A stretch of DNA of 46,669 bases from assembly GCA_022776445.1 (NCBI GenBank), contig JALFHZ010000141.1:1-46669 (forward strand). Direction: 5' to 3'. The notes beneath the pieces are model-generated. The model did no database searches and had not been told where the DNA came from. It saw only the letters and a list, made by a program, of their open reading frames with translations. The position numbers were made by a program, and so were the translations under genes. This document shows positions 6,655 to 15,188 of this stretch, in pieces. Every line of letters begins with the position of its first letter. The first letter of the stretch is position 1. Source of the stretch: Lachnospiraceae bacterium. GTDB lineage: Bacteria; Bacillota; Clostridia; Lachnospirales; Lachnospiraceae.

Positions 6655-7443
6655 ATGCTGAAAGAATTTTTACTTTCCACGACCTGGCCCATGACGCCTC
6701 CGACCATGTTTTCCTTATTTCATATCCTACCGGCATCCGCAGGAATCCTCCTTGCCTTGCTGGCCGCCTGTTTTCTGGCCCGTCGTCCCGCTATCCGCCC
6801 GGAACGGATGTTATTTTCCTGCGGTCTTTTTCTGTTGGTCATGGAAATCTATAAACAGATGTTTCTTTACCAGATCGTAAATCAAAAACAATATGACTGG
6901 TGGTATTTTCCCTTTCAGCTCTGCAGCGTTCCCATGTACCTCTGCCTGTTGTATCCGTTTTTTGCCGGACCGGTTTCCGTCCAGTCCCCCGCTCAGAAGA
7001 TACTGGCAACCTTTCTTCAGGATTTCGGTCTGCTTGGTGGAATTATGGCGCTGACATTCCCGGAGGGATTTCTCACTTCCTGGTGGGTGCTGACCATCCA
7101 CGGCTTTCTCTGGCATTTTCTGCTGATTTTTATCGCGGTTTACTGCATGAGAAAAGGGCTGTGTGACTTTACGGAAAACGGTTTTGTGAAAACGCTGCCG
7201 CTGTATGCTCTCTGCTGCCTGATTGCAGCCACGATCAACACAGCTGTACAATGGACCGTCTATCCTCGCAGTTACACCGATCTGTTTTACATCAACTGCT
7301 TTTTTCCGTCGGAGCAACCCTTATTTCACCAGATATCTCTTGCTCTCGGCAATATATGGGGACATCTTGCCTACATGCTGGCTTCCTGCATCGGAGCCGG
7401 ACTGATTCACCAGATTTGCAGAAAGGCTGTGCACCTTCCGTAA
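6655..7443 (+). CDS. YwaF/TIGR02206-type integral membrane protein
   Basis: The 262-residue protein has six to seven hydrophobic helices. It carries the family pattern WWYFPFQLCSVPMYLCLL in the middle, VLTIHGFLWHFLLI after it, and an NINCFFPSEQ-like loop late in the chain. The family (Bacillus YwaF; distant relation to animal TMEM164) has no established function in bacteria. It is transcribed alone from the promoter at 6594-6622 and ends at the shared hairpin 7425-7455, tail to tail with the TRAP transporter. Confidence 0.8.
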   Translation: MLKEFLLSTTWPMTPPTMFSLFHILPASAGILLALLAACFLARRPAIRPERMLFSCGLFLLVMEIYKQMFLYQIVNQKQYDWWYFPFQLCSVPMYLCLLYPFFAGPVSVQSPAQKILATFLQDFGLLGGIMALTFPEGFLTSWWVLTIHGFLWHFLLIFIAVYCMRKGLCDFTENGFVKTLPLYALCCLIAATINTAVQWTVYPRSYTDLFYINCFFPSEQPLFHQISLALGNIWGHLAYMLASCIGAGLIHQICRKAVHLP

Positions 7444-7455
7444 AAGTGCACAGCC
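7425..7455. terminator. Hairpin between convergent ywaF-like and TRAP genes
   Basis: GGCTGTGCAC and GTGCACAGCC form a perfect 10-bp stem around an 11-base loop. The stem overlaps the end of the ywaF-like frame. On the minus strand it is followed by TTTCTG; on the plus strand the T-tract is weak. Confidence 0.65.
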
Positions 7456-7477
7456 CCTTATACCAGATTATCTCAGA

Positions 7478-10400
7478 CTATCGGAATGCTTCCACCAGCT
7501 CTTCCGCATCCAGAAAGCTCTGTTTCTTTAATTCTTCCACAAACCACTCATCCACGCCATCGACAGCATTCTTAAAGGATTCCACATCCAGTTCATCCTG
7601 TGCCGTGATCTTCACGCCATTCTTACTCATCCAGCGATTCATGATCTCATCATCACCGGCACGGTTGATGTAACGCTCATACTGCGTTGCCTTCTGACCG
7701 CACTCATCCACTACTGCCTGCTGCTCCGGAGTCAGGCTGTCGTAAAGCTCCTGATTGATACAGAAGAACAGACAGTCATAATTGGCATTCCACAGGGAAC
7801 AGTACGGCTGCACTTCCTGCACACTTGCTGCATCAATCGCCGGAAGCGGATTCTCCTGGCCTTCCACCGTCTTCTGCTGCAGCGCCGTATAGGTCTCAGA
7901 CCAGTTCATATTCGTCGCATCCGCACCCCAACGTTTGTAACACTCCATCAGCAGGTTGCTTCCTGCCACACGGATCTTCAGGTTCTTCATATCGTCCACA
8001 GACTTCACTTCACGCACGTTGTTGGTCAGCTGGCGGAAACCGTTCTCCGCGATACCCATGCAGTGCAGACCATATTCCGACAGAATCTCTTTCAGCTTTT
8101 CGCCGCCCTTGCCGTCCAGCTTCGCATCAGCATCTGCCACAGAATCAAACAGATATGGCAGCGACACCACATTAAACCTCGGATCAAATGCAGAGTAGAT
8201 CAGATTGCTGTGCATGGAGATCTGAATCGGGTCGCCATCCATCAAGGCCTGAATGCCTTCCGACTGATTGCCGTTGGTCAGCTGGTCTGCCGCGTAGACG
8301 TTCACCTTTACTTTACCTCCGGTCGCCTTCTCCATCAATTCGCCAAACTTACGGCCGCCTTCCGCCCAGGTACTGGTCTCCGTGGTGGAACAGGTAAAGT
8401 TCCAGGTCTGTTCTCTCCACTCCAGATCACTGTAGTCATCCACCGTACTGAACGCTGCAATTTTCGCATCATCCGCTCCGGCAGCCGCACCATTTCCGGA
8501 AGTACCTGCCGTCTCTGCAGCTTCCGGTGCCTCTGCGGTAAATGCCGCAATCAGCTCTGCCGCATCCGCATAGCCCTGATTCTCCAGCTCCGTCTGATAC
8601 CACTGGTCAATGCCATCCACTGCTGCCCGGAAGGAGTCCACATCCAGATCCGTATAAGCCGTGATGGTCACACCATTTTTCTCCTGCCAGCGGCTCATGA
8701 TTTCTTCATCGCCGGATCGGTTGATGTATCGCTCATACTGTGTTGCTTTCTGGCCGCATTCATCAATCACAGCCTGCTGCTCCGGAGTCAGCTTCTCATA
8801 AATCTCCCCGTTGATACAGAAGAACAGACAGTCATAATTGGCATTCCACAGGGAACAGTACGGCTGTACCTCCTGTACACTTGCCGCATCAATCGCCGGA
8901 AGCGGGTTCTCCTGGCCTTCCACCGTCTTCTGCTGCAGCGCCGTATAAGTCTCGGACCAGTTCATATTGGTTGCATCTGCGCCCCAGCGTTTGTAACATT
9001 CCATCAGCAGGTTGCTTCCTGCTACACGGATCTTCAGGTTCTTCATATCATCCACGGATTTGATTTCGCGCACGTTGTTGGTCAGCTGGCGGAAACCATT
9101 CTCTGCGATGCCCATGCAGTGCAGGCCATACTCGCTCAGAATTTCTTTCAGTTTCTCGCCTGCCGGACCATCCAGTTTTGCATCGGCATCCGCTACAGAA
9201 TCAAACAGATATGGCAGCGACACCACATTGAATCTCGGGTCAAATGCAGAGTAAATCAGATTGCTGTGCATGGAAATCTGTACCGGATCGCCGTCCATCA
9301 AAGCCTGAATGCCTTCGGACTGGTTGCCGTTGGTCAGCTGGTCTGCCGCATAGACATTAACCCTGATTTTGCCTCCGGTTGCCTTCTCAACCAGTTCCCC
9401 GAACTTGCGTCCGCCCTCTGCCCAGGTACTGGTCTCCGTGGTGGAACAGGTAAAGTTCCAGGTCTGCTCTTCCCAGCCCAGGTCACTGTGATCCTCCACT
9501 TCAAAGCTTCCGTAATTAATCGCTGCATCGGATGTAAAGGCTGCAATCAGCTGCTCTGCATCTTCATAATTCTGTTTTTCCAGTTCTTCCTGATACCACT
9601 GGTCAATTCCCTCAACTGCTTTTTTGAAGGAATCTACATCCAGATTTTCATAAGACGTAATGGTCACGCCGTTTTTCTCCTGCCAGCGGCTCATGATCTC
9701 CTCATCGCCGGCACGGTTGATATGACGCTCATATGCTACTGCCTTCTGTCCTGCCTCATCTACAACCGCCTGCTGTTCCGGAGTCAGACCGTCATACAGC
9801 TTCTGGTTGATGCAGAAGAACAGGCAGTCATAGTTGGCGTTCCACAGCGAACAGTATGGCTGTACTTCCTGTACACTTGCCGCATCGATTGCCGGAAGCG
9901 GATTCTCCTGGCCTTCCACGGTCTTCTGCTGCAGTGCCGTATAGGTCTCAGACCAGTTCATATTGGTCGCGTCTGCACCCCAACGCTTGTAACACTCCAT
10001 CAGCAGATTGCTGCCTGCCACACGGATCTTCAGGTTTTTCATATCATCCACGGATTTGATCTCACGTACGTTGTTGGTCAGCTGACGGAAACCATTTTCC
10101 GCGATACCCATGCAGTGCAGACCGTACTCGCTCAGGATGTCTTTCAGCATCTCTCCTGCCGGTCCATCCAGCTTCGCATCGGCATCCTCGACAGAATCAA
10201 ACAGATACGGCAGGGATACCACATTGAATCTCGGATCAAACGCAGAATAAATCAGGTTGCTGTGCATGGAAATCTGCACCGGATCGCCGTTCATCAGTGC
10301 CTGAATTCCTTCCGACTGATTGCCGTTGGTCAGCTGGTCTGCCGCGTAAACATTGACCTTCACCTTGCCGCCGGTGGCCTTTTCCATCAGCTCGCCGAAC

Positions 10401-11890
10401 TTGCGTCCGCCCTCTGCCCACGTACTGGTCTCCGTTGGGGAACAGGTGAAGTTCCAGGTCTGCTCTTCCCAGCCCAGACCAGAATAATCCCCGATCTCGT
10501 TCCATACCTCATCGGATGCGGCAGAACCCGCATTTTCAGAAGAATTCTGTCCGGAACCGGTCTGGACTGCGGCTGTACCGGTATAGGAACCTTCACCCGC
10601 CATTGCTTTGGGCAGGAACGTGGAGATGTCCGGAATATAGGTGATCACCAGAAGCACGACAACACAGGCAGTGATCATCGGAGCAACGGCTCTGGAAATC
10701 TTCGGAATGTCCACTTCCATTCCCTTTTTCAGCTTCACGGCAATCGCCACAAACAGGTTTACGCCAACCGGCGGTGTTACCTGACCGATCGCCAGGTTTA
10801 CAGTTGCAACCAGACCAAATGCAACCACATCGTATCCCAGCTGCTTACATACCGGAAGCATGATCGGGATAAAAATATACATGGCAGAGTTGGCATCAAT
10901 GAAGCATCCTGCAATCAGGAAAATCACATTGACAATAATCAGGAAAGTAAACTGATTATGTGCAATGCTTCCCAGCAGTTCGGATGCCGCCTGCGCGATA
11001 CCAAATTTGGTGCAGACGAAGGAGAACAGGGATGCGCATGCCACGATCAGCATGATGCCGCCCGTAGTCTTTCCGGAATCAATCAGGATATTCCACAGAT
11101 CCTTCACCGTAACCTCCCGATAAACAACCATACCAACAAACAGACCATACACCACAGATACCGCTGCCGCCTCGGTTGGAGTGAAGATACCGCCGTAGAT
11201 ACCGCCCAGAATGATCACCGGCATCAGGAGTCCCCAAAATGCTTCTTTAAATGCTGCCCAGCGCTCTGCCGCAGATGCTTTCTGCTGAGAGGACTGAATA
11301 TGGTTCTTTCTGGCTTCAATCATAACCACAATGACCAGAGCCGCACCCATCAGAATACCCGGTACAATACCTGCGGTAAACATATCCGCGATGGAAACGC
11401 CGGTAATGGATGCGTAAACGACAAACGCGATGCTCGGCGGAATGACGATTGCGATAGAGCTTGCCGTCGCCATCAGCGCAGCCGAGAACGGAGCAGAGAA
11501 ACCGCCCTGCTCAATCATGGCCGGGATCAGCACACTTCCCAGCGCCGCTACCGTCGCGGGACCGGAACCGGAGATCGCACCGAAAAAGCAGGCAACGATA
11601 ACGCACACGATTGCAATACCGCCTCTCCGGTGTCCGACACAGGTATTAACAAACTTGATCAGACGCTTGGAGATACCGGCCTTTGCCATAATATTGCCGG
11701 ACAATACGAAGAACGGAATTGCCAGCAGCAGGAATTTACTGATACCGGAATACATATTGGTTGCCACAATCGTCAGCGAAGTACCGGAATACAGGATTGC
11801 GCATACGGAGGACAATCCCAGGCAGATGCTGATCGGAATTCCCATAATCAGGAAAATGAAGAAAGAGATAAACAACACTGCACTGATCAT
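7478..11890 (-). CDS. TRAP transporter large permease DctM fused to three tandem DctP solute-binding domains
   Basis: A single uninterrupted 1470-residue frame. Residues 1-430 are a complete DctM (TRAP large permease): GIPISICLGLSS, the GSGPATVAALGSVLIPAM loop, TATASS-type and PPSIAFV motifs, GGIFTPTEAAAVSVVYGL, and a last helix at about 404-419. A Ser/Gly/Ala-rich linker (431-467) leads to three DctP-type binding domains at about 468-795, 800-1127 and 1152-1470. Each has TWNFTCSxTETSTWAEGG, NGNQSEGIQAL, SLPYLFDSV, the ligand-region stretch LKIRVAGSNLLMECY, VEGQENPLPA and LTPEQQAVVDE. TRAP systems use an ion gradient and normally a separate binding protein. Here all receptors are tethered, and no free DctP gene or signal peptide is present. 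ATGA overlap couples it to dctQ. Confidence 0.93.
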   Translation of the reverse strand: MISAVLFISFFIFLIMGIPISICLGLSSVCAILYSGTSLTIVATNMYSGISKFLLLAIPFFVLSGNIMAKAGISKRLIKFVNTCVGHRRGGIAIVCVIVACFFGAISGSGPATVAALGSVLIPAMIEQGGFSAPFSAALMATASSIAIVIPPSIAFVVYASITGVSIADMFTAGIVPGILMGAALVIVVMIEARKNHIQSSQQKASAAERWAAFKEAFWGLLMPVIILGGIYGGIFTPTEAAAVSVVYGLFVGMVVYREVTVKDLWNILIDSGKTTGGIMLIVACASLFSFVCTKFGIAQAASELLGSIAHNQFTFLIIVNVIFLIAGCFIDANSAMYIFIPIMLPVCKQLGYDVVAFGLVATVNLAIGQVTPPVGVNLFVAIAVKLKKGMEVDIPKISRAVAPMITACVVVLLVITYIPDISTFLPKAMAGEGSYTGTAAVQTGSGQNSSENAGSAASDEVWNEIGDYSGLGWEEQTWNFTCSPTETSTWAEGGRKFGELMEKATGGKVKVNVYAADQLTNGNQSEGIQALMNGDPVQISMHSNLIYSAFDPRFNVVSLPYLFDSVEDADAKLDGPAGEMLKDILSEYGLHCMGIAENGFRQLTNNVREIKSVDDMKNLKIRVAGSNLLMECYKRWGADATNMNWSETYTALQQKTVEGQENPLPAIDAASVQEVQPYCSLWNANYDCLFFCINQKLYDGLTPEQQAVVDEAGQKAVAYERHINRAGDEEIMSRWQEKNGVTITSYENLDVDSFKKAVEGIDQWYQEELEKQNYEDAEQLIAAFTSDAAINYGSFEVEDHSDLGWEEQTWNFTCSTTETSTWAEGGRKFGELVEKATGGKIRVNVYAADQLTNGNQSEGIQALMDGDPVQISMHSNLIYSAFDPRFNVVSLPYLFDSVADADAKLDGPAGEKLKEILSEYGLHCMGIAENGFRQLTNNVREIKSVDDMKNLKIRVAGSNLLMECYKRWGADATNMNWSETYTALQQKTVEGQENPLPAIDAASVQEVQPYCSLWNANYDCLFFCINGEIYEKLTPEQQAVIDECGQKATQYERYINRSGDEEIMSRWQEKNGVTITAYTDLDVDSFRAAVDGIDQWYQTELENQGYADAAELIAAFTAEAPEAAETAGTSGNGAAAGADDAKIAAFSTVDDYSDLEWREQTWNFTCSTTETSTWAEGGRKFGELMEKATGGKVKVNVYAADQLTNGNQSEGIQALMDGDPIQISMHSNLIYSAFDPRFNVVSLPYLFDSVADADAKLDGKGGEKLKEILSEYGLHCMGIAENGFRQLTNNVREVKSVDDMKNLKIRVAGSNLLMECYKRWGADATNMNWSETYTALQQKTVEGQENPLPAIDAASVQEVQPYCSLWNANYDCLFFCINQELYDSLTPEQQAVVDECGQKATQYERYINRAGDDEIMNRWMSKNGVKITAQDELDVESFKNAVDGVDEWFVEELKKQSFLDAEELVEAFR
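7481..10489 (-). repeat. Three tandem DctP-domain repeats within the TRAP gene
   Basis: The units occupy about 9506-10489, 8510-9493 and 7481-8437. The anchor tryptophan codon of each (TWNFTC) lies at 10454, 9458 and 8402, giving periods of 996 and 1056 bases. The extra length in the second interval is an Ala/Gly-rich linker. Amino acids of the central 200 residues are almost the same in all three while many third codon positions differ, so the copies are old enough to have drifted silently but are held alike at the protein level. Confidence 0.93.
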
Positions 11891-12381
11891 TTCACATCCT
11901 CCTTCTTATCCATACAGGTATCCAGAAAAAATTCGATAAAGTGCAGAATCATGCAGGCTGCACCGATCGGAACAAACGACCAGAAGATCCACTCCGGCCA
12001 GTTCAGAACGAACGTACGCTTTCCGTTCTCCAGCTGCGTGATTACTTTATCCATGCCATATTTAAACAGCACGGATGTAAAAAATACGCATAACACCGTA
12101 TTCAGAAACAATACCGGTTTACGAAGAGAAACCGGCAGACGATCCGTCACCAGAGTCAGATTGACCAGTTCGCCTTCTCTGCATGCCAGTGCGGCTGCAA
12201 TCAGCGTAATCAGGACGAATACGGCAACAACCAGTTCTTCCGTAAACGACCAGGACTGGTGAATGACTTTTCTGGAAAATACATTGCCGACCGTCAGCAC
12301 CAGAATGATGATGGTGGACGCTGCCAGCACCAGCTTTTCCAGCATGGTCAGCACATCCATCAGCTTTTTAAAAGCTCTCAT
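11887..12381 (-). CDS. dctQ: TRAP transporter small permease DctQ
   Basis: The 164-residue protein has four membrane helices (about 18-38, 48-68, 88-108, 128-150). It carries the DctQ features NVFSRKVIHQSWSFTEELVV between helices 1 and 2 and WIFWSFVPIGAACMILH near the end. DctQ pairs with DctM as the scaffold of the elevator-type transporter. Its last codons overlap the DctM start by four bases (ATGA), so translation is coupled. It is the first gene after the T-box leader, so T-box control covers the whole transporter. Confidence 0.93.
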   Translation of the reverse strand: MRAFKKLMDVLTMLEKLVLAASTIIILVLTVGNVFSRKVIHQSWSFTEELVVAVFVLITLIAAALACREGELVNLTLVTDRLPVSLRKPVLFLNTVLCVFFTSVLFKYGMDKVITQLENGKRTFVLNWPEWIFWSFVPIGAACMILHFIEFFLDTCMDKKEDVK

Positions 12382-12456
12382 AACACTTTTCCTCCTTGGA
12401 TCATTGGTTTTTGCGGCATGTGCATCCTTGCGGAGCGTTTTTTACTCTTTTAAAGT

Positions 12457-12736
12457 AAAAAAAACCGCCCCTGTCAATAGGGACGGATTCATCACACCGC
12501 AACCACCCTGTTTCTTTACTGAAACAAGTACGAACACAACGTACCAGCATACGTGGTTTCTATAACGGGAAACGCCCGTGGAAACCTAATCGCATGCGTT
12601 TTCGGCTTCCCTTCTCTGAGATGATCTTCGAAACAGTCCTGCTGCTGACTCACACCAGCCGTCAGCTCTCTGGAAACCGGTCTCTGTCTCTACTTATTCT
12701 CGTCACAGAATTTACACTTTTTCTTTTTAAAGCGCT
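12457..12736 (-). promoter_or_regulatory. T-box riboswitch, probably tRNA-Ile (AUC), controlling the TRAP transporter
   Basis: On the minus strand Stem I carries AGTAGAGACAG pairing with CTGTTT, and the distal AGAGAGC-TGAC...GTCAGC arm has the loop GGCTGGTGTGA. The specifier loop strand is GAAG-ATC-A (ATC at 12623-12625). After stem III comes the T-box sequence AGGGTGGTTGCGG (12497-12509). CCGTCCCT can pair with its AGGG and GCGG parts (antiterminator) or with AGGGGCGG to form the terminator (12465-12486), followed by TTTTTTTT. The UGGU tRNA-acceptor element predicts discriminator base A, which fits isoleucine tRNA. The ACC usually found after UGGN is altered here. Confidence 0.88.
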
Positions 12737-12742
12737 GAAGCC

Positions 12743-12771
12743 ATTTTACACCCCGAATTTCGGATTGTCAA
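12743..12771 (-). promoter_or_regulatory. SigA promoter of the T-box/TRAP transcript
   Basis: A perfect TTGACA (12766-12771), 17 bases, TAAAAT (12743-12748) on the minus strand, just upstream of T-box Stem I and 25 bases past the LysE stop codon. Confidence 0.85.
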
Positions 12772-12796
12772 TTGTTTTTTTTACAAAAATTGGCAT

Positions 12797-13393
12797 CTAT
12801 CCCAAGATCCCAACCACCTTCGCTGCGCACCACACCAGCAGTCCTGCCATAATCACATTCATAACCTTATAATGCGCCCCGTAAAAACGTTTCAGAACAT
12901 TCCCGGCAAATGCCCAGATCAGATTGCCGATCGCTCCAAGCACCATGAGGTAAAACGCATATCCCAGCAGATACACCGGTTCCTGCACATAGGGCAGAAT
13001 AAACGCGGAAAACATCGTCAGGCCATAGATGATAATCTTTACATTCACCAGCTGCAAAAAAATCCCGGCTGCATAGGTCGGTTCCCGATCCGCATCCTTT
13101 TCCCCCGGCGGGAGCCGCCGCATGGTCTGATATGCCAGATAAAGCATATACACCGCACCGATATATTTCATCACAGGCGCAATCCCCGGAATCACATCTG
13201 ACAGAGTCCGGCACAGCAGACCGGACAACATCATCAGTGACAACGACCCGGTCCAGATCCCCGCCATAAATTTCATATTTTTTCGAATCCCGTATTTGCT
13301 TGCATTTGATAAAAGCAGAATGTTATTGGGTCCCGGTGACCAGACCGTCAGACATGCCGTCAACGTCATATCACAGAAAAAAGAAAATGGCAT
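12797..13393 (-). CDS. LysE/RhtB-family amino-acid exporter
   Basis: I choose ATG 13393 (AGGAGAGG upstream) over a longer frame to 13432 that runs into the promoter. The 198-residue protein has about six helices and the LysE signature SPGPNNILLLSNASKYGIRKN near residues 18-38, a GxxxG-rich second helix and a long LQLVNVKIIIYGLTMFSAF segment. Family members export amino acids such as lysine, threonine, homoserine or cysteine derivatives; the substrate here is unknown. It lies directly upstream of the T-box operon but has its own promoter. Confidence 0.88.
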   Translation of the reverse strand: MPFSFFCDMTLTACLTVWSPGPNNILLLSNASKYGIRKNMKFMAGIWTGSLSLMMLSGLLCRTLSDVIPGIAPVMKYIGAVYMLYLAYQTMRRLPPGEKDADREPTYAAGIFLQLVNVKIIIYGLTMFSAFILPYVQEPVYLLGYAFYLMVLGAIGNLIWAFAGNVLKRFYGAHYKVMNVIMAGLLVWCAAKVVGILG

Positions 13394-13430
13394 AATCGTT
13401 CCTCTCCTGATAAAATACATTTCTCCATCC

Positions 13431-13460
13431 ACTATAGCACGTGGAACGCGAAGAATGCAA
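13431..13460 (-). promoter_or_regulatory. Promoter of the lysE-family gene
   Basis: TTGCAT (13455-13460), 18 bases, TATAGT (13431-13436) on the minus strand. The -35 box abuts the T-tract of the ahpC terminator. Confidence 0.6.
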
Positions 13461-13504
13461 CAAAAAACCGGAACGGTTTTCTTTCACAGAAATCGCTCCG
13501 GTTT
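13461..13504 (-). terminator. Terminator after ahpC, end of the glycerol operon
   Basis: AACCGGAGCG and CGTTCCGG form the stem, followed by TTTTTTG on the minus strand. The sequence closely resembles the terminator at 19906-19946. Confidence 0.9.
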
Positions 13505-13520
13505 TCTTCCTATTCATGAT

Positions 13521-14084
13521 TTACAAAAGCCCTACAAGATCCAGACTCGGAGTCAGGGTCTCTGCTCCCGGCTGCCATCTGGCCGGGCAAACCTCATCGC
13601 CATGCTCATACACAAACTGACATGCCCGAAGTTTTCTGAGCAGTTCTTCAGCATTTCTTCCTACATTCCCTGCATTTATCTCATAAGCGACAATTCTGCC
13701 CTCCGGATTGACAATAAAGCTTCCGCGTTCAGCCATACCATCTGCTTCAATCAGCACATCAAAATCCTTTGACAATGCATGAGTCGGATCTGCAAGCATC
13801 GGATACTGAATCTTCCGAATGCGTTCTGACGCATCATGCCATGCCTTGTGCACAAAATGTGTATCGGTTGATACCGAATAAATCTCACATCCTGCTTCCC
13901 GGAACTCTTCATATTTGTCTGCCAAATCTTCCAATTCTGTTGGGCATACAAAGGTAAAATCTGCAGGATAAAAGAAGAACACACTCCAACGACCCAAAAT
14001 ATCCGACTTGCTTACTTCCTGAAAGGAATGATTGACAAAAGCCTGTACGGTAAAATCCTGAACTTCCTTATTTATTAATGACAC
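13521..14084 (-). CDS. ahpC: Alkyl hydroperoxide reductase subunit C (2-Cys peroxiredoxin)
   Basis: The 187-residue length is typical of AhpC. The peroxidatic cysteine is C47 in FTFVCPTE and the resolving cysteine is C166 in DEVCPARW; GSFIVNPEGRIVAYEI is also conserved. AhpC reduces H2O2 and organic hydroperoxides using electrons from AhpF or a thioredoxin-like partner. The start codon is GTG (14082-14084) with AAGGAGG seven bases upstream. Only 30 bases separate it from dhaM and no terminator lies between, so it is the last gene of the glycerol/dihydroxyacetone operon. A matching AhpF-N-like protein is encoded at 19218-19880. A full-length AhpF is not present. Confidence 0.96.
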   Translation of the reverse strand: MSLINKEVQDFTVQAFVNHSFQEVSKSDILGRWSVFFFYPADFTFVCPTELEDLADKYEEFREAGCEIYSVSTDTHFVHKAWHDASERIRKIQYPMLADPTHALSKDFDVLIEADGMAERGSFIVNPEGRIVAYEINAGNVGRNAEELLRKLRACQFVYEHGDEVCPARWQPGAETLTPSLDLVGLL

Positions 14085-14114
14085 AATAAAACCTCCTTGC
14101 TGTACAATCTGATT

Positions 14115-14504
14115 CTAATTCCCACTCAGTTTTCTCATGCCCCATACCGCCTCGAGATCTTGCAGAATCTCATCAAAGCCTTTCCCCCCGACAGCATCCA
14201 CAGTTGCCACAACAGCGCCTTCCACAAGCGGACAGTCAGCCATGGCAATCCTGCGATCCTCCATCATCTCGATCACCATCTCGGCAGTCATTACCGCACT
14301 GCCGAGATCCATCAGAATAATGACGCCTTCATCGGAATAGACTTCTTCAATGGCATTCTGAATTCGTTCAAAGCTTGTACCGAAGCTTCCATCCTCCAGT
14401 CCGCCCGCCGCTGCAATCTTCGCATCCGGCGCCATCATGGAAGTCAGTTCAATCACGCTCTTCGCGAGATTTTCACTATGCGATACAATCACAAGTCCTA
14501 CCAT
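14115..14504 (-). CDS. dhaM: PTS-dependent dihydroxyacetone kinase, phosphotransferase subunit DhaM
   Basis: The 129-residue protein is a single EIIA-mannose-type domain with the phosphorylated histidine in LVIVSHSENLAKSV (H9) and ILMDLGSAVMTAEMVIE downstream. It passes phosphate from HPr to the ADP bound on DhaL. It is the short, single-domain DhaM, unlike the three-domain form of Escherichia coli. It follows dhaL with a 27-base gap. Confidence 0.95.
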   Translation of the reverse strand: MVGLVIVSHSENLAKSVIELTSMMAPDAKIAAAGGLEDGSFGTSFERIQNAIEEVYSDEGVIILMDLGSAVMTAEMVIEMMEDRRIAMADCPLVEGAVVATVDAVGGKGFDEILQDLEAVWGMRKLSGN

Positions 14505-14531
14505 AGACTGCTCCTTTCTTCCGGGAAACGG

Positions 14532-15155
14532 TCACAGGCAATCTTTTACTGTTTCAAGCATAAAGGAGAACGAGGTTGCCCCCGGATCCTGATGCCCCAG
14601 TCCGCGCTCACCCACATAACTGGCACGTCCTTTTGTGGCCACCAGATCCTTTGTGTGCTCTGCTCCTGCCCATGAAGCCCTGCATCCTGCCTCCAGAACG
14701 GCTTTGGCATCTGCCCCCTGTGCAGCTGCCTCCTTCATCGCTGCCACTGCCGGAAGCATCGCATCCAGCATCGTCGCTTCCTCTGCTACAGCCTTTCCGC
14801 GCTGCATCACAGCTTCCACCGCCGTATCCATGCCTTTCAGAAAATCATCCATACCAATCTCTGTTTTTCCGTTCAACGCCATGCCCATCTTCATGTAAGC
14901 AGAGCCATAAAGCGGACCGGAGGCACCGCCTACCGTAGAAACCAGCGCCATTCCGGCAGTTTTCAGAATCGTACCGATATCCTTATCCTGTACAGTCGCA
15001 AGTTTTTCTGATACCGCTTTAAATCCTCTTGCCAGGTTAATACCATGGTCACTGTCTCCGATCGGCTGATCCAGTTCCGTCAGGTAATCCTTCTGTTCCT
15101 CGATCTTTTCTCCGATCTTTTGCAAGATAAAAATCGTCTTTTTATTGTCTGTCAT
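14532..15155 (-). CDS. dhaL: Dihydroxyacetone kinase subunit DhaL (ADP-binding)
   Basis: The 207-residue all-helical DhaL carries the Mg-ADP-binding aspartates in QPIGDSDHGINLARG (about residues 26-40), then GGASGPLYGSAYMKMG and RASYVGERGLGHQDPG near the end. It keeps ADP as a permanent cofactor, is rephosphorylated by DhaM and transfers phosphate to dihydroxyacetone held by DhaK. It lies 33 bases after dhaK in the same operon. Confidence 0.96.
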   Translation of the reverse strand: MTDNKKTIFILQKIGEKIEEQKDYLTELDQPIGDSDHGINLARGFKAVSEKLATVQDKDIGTILKTAGMALVSTVGGASGPLYGSAYMKMGMALNGKTEIGMDDFLKGMDTAVEAVMQRGKAVAEEATMLDAMLPAVAAMKEAAAQGADAKAVLEAGCRASWAGAEHTKDLVATKGRASYVGERGLGHQDPGATSFSFMLETVKDCL

Positions 15156-15188
15156 TTTCGTGGTCCTCTTTTCCGAATCTATATGCCG

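Noticed and set aside
7481-10489. Possible assembly duplication behind the three DctP units
   Set aside because: The units differ at many silent positions and have different linkers, so they are real diverged copies rather than one sequence assembled three times.
8063-12262. A 1399-codon open frame on the plus strand opposite the TRAP genes
   Set aside because: It is a mirror of the well-supported minus-strand genes, rich in Arg, His, Cys and Ile in a way typical of antisense frames. It lacks a ribosome site and repeats only because the DctP units repeat.
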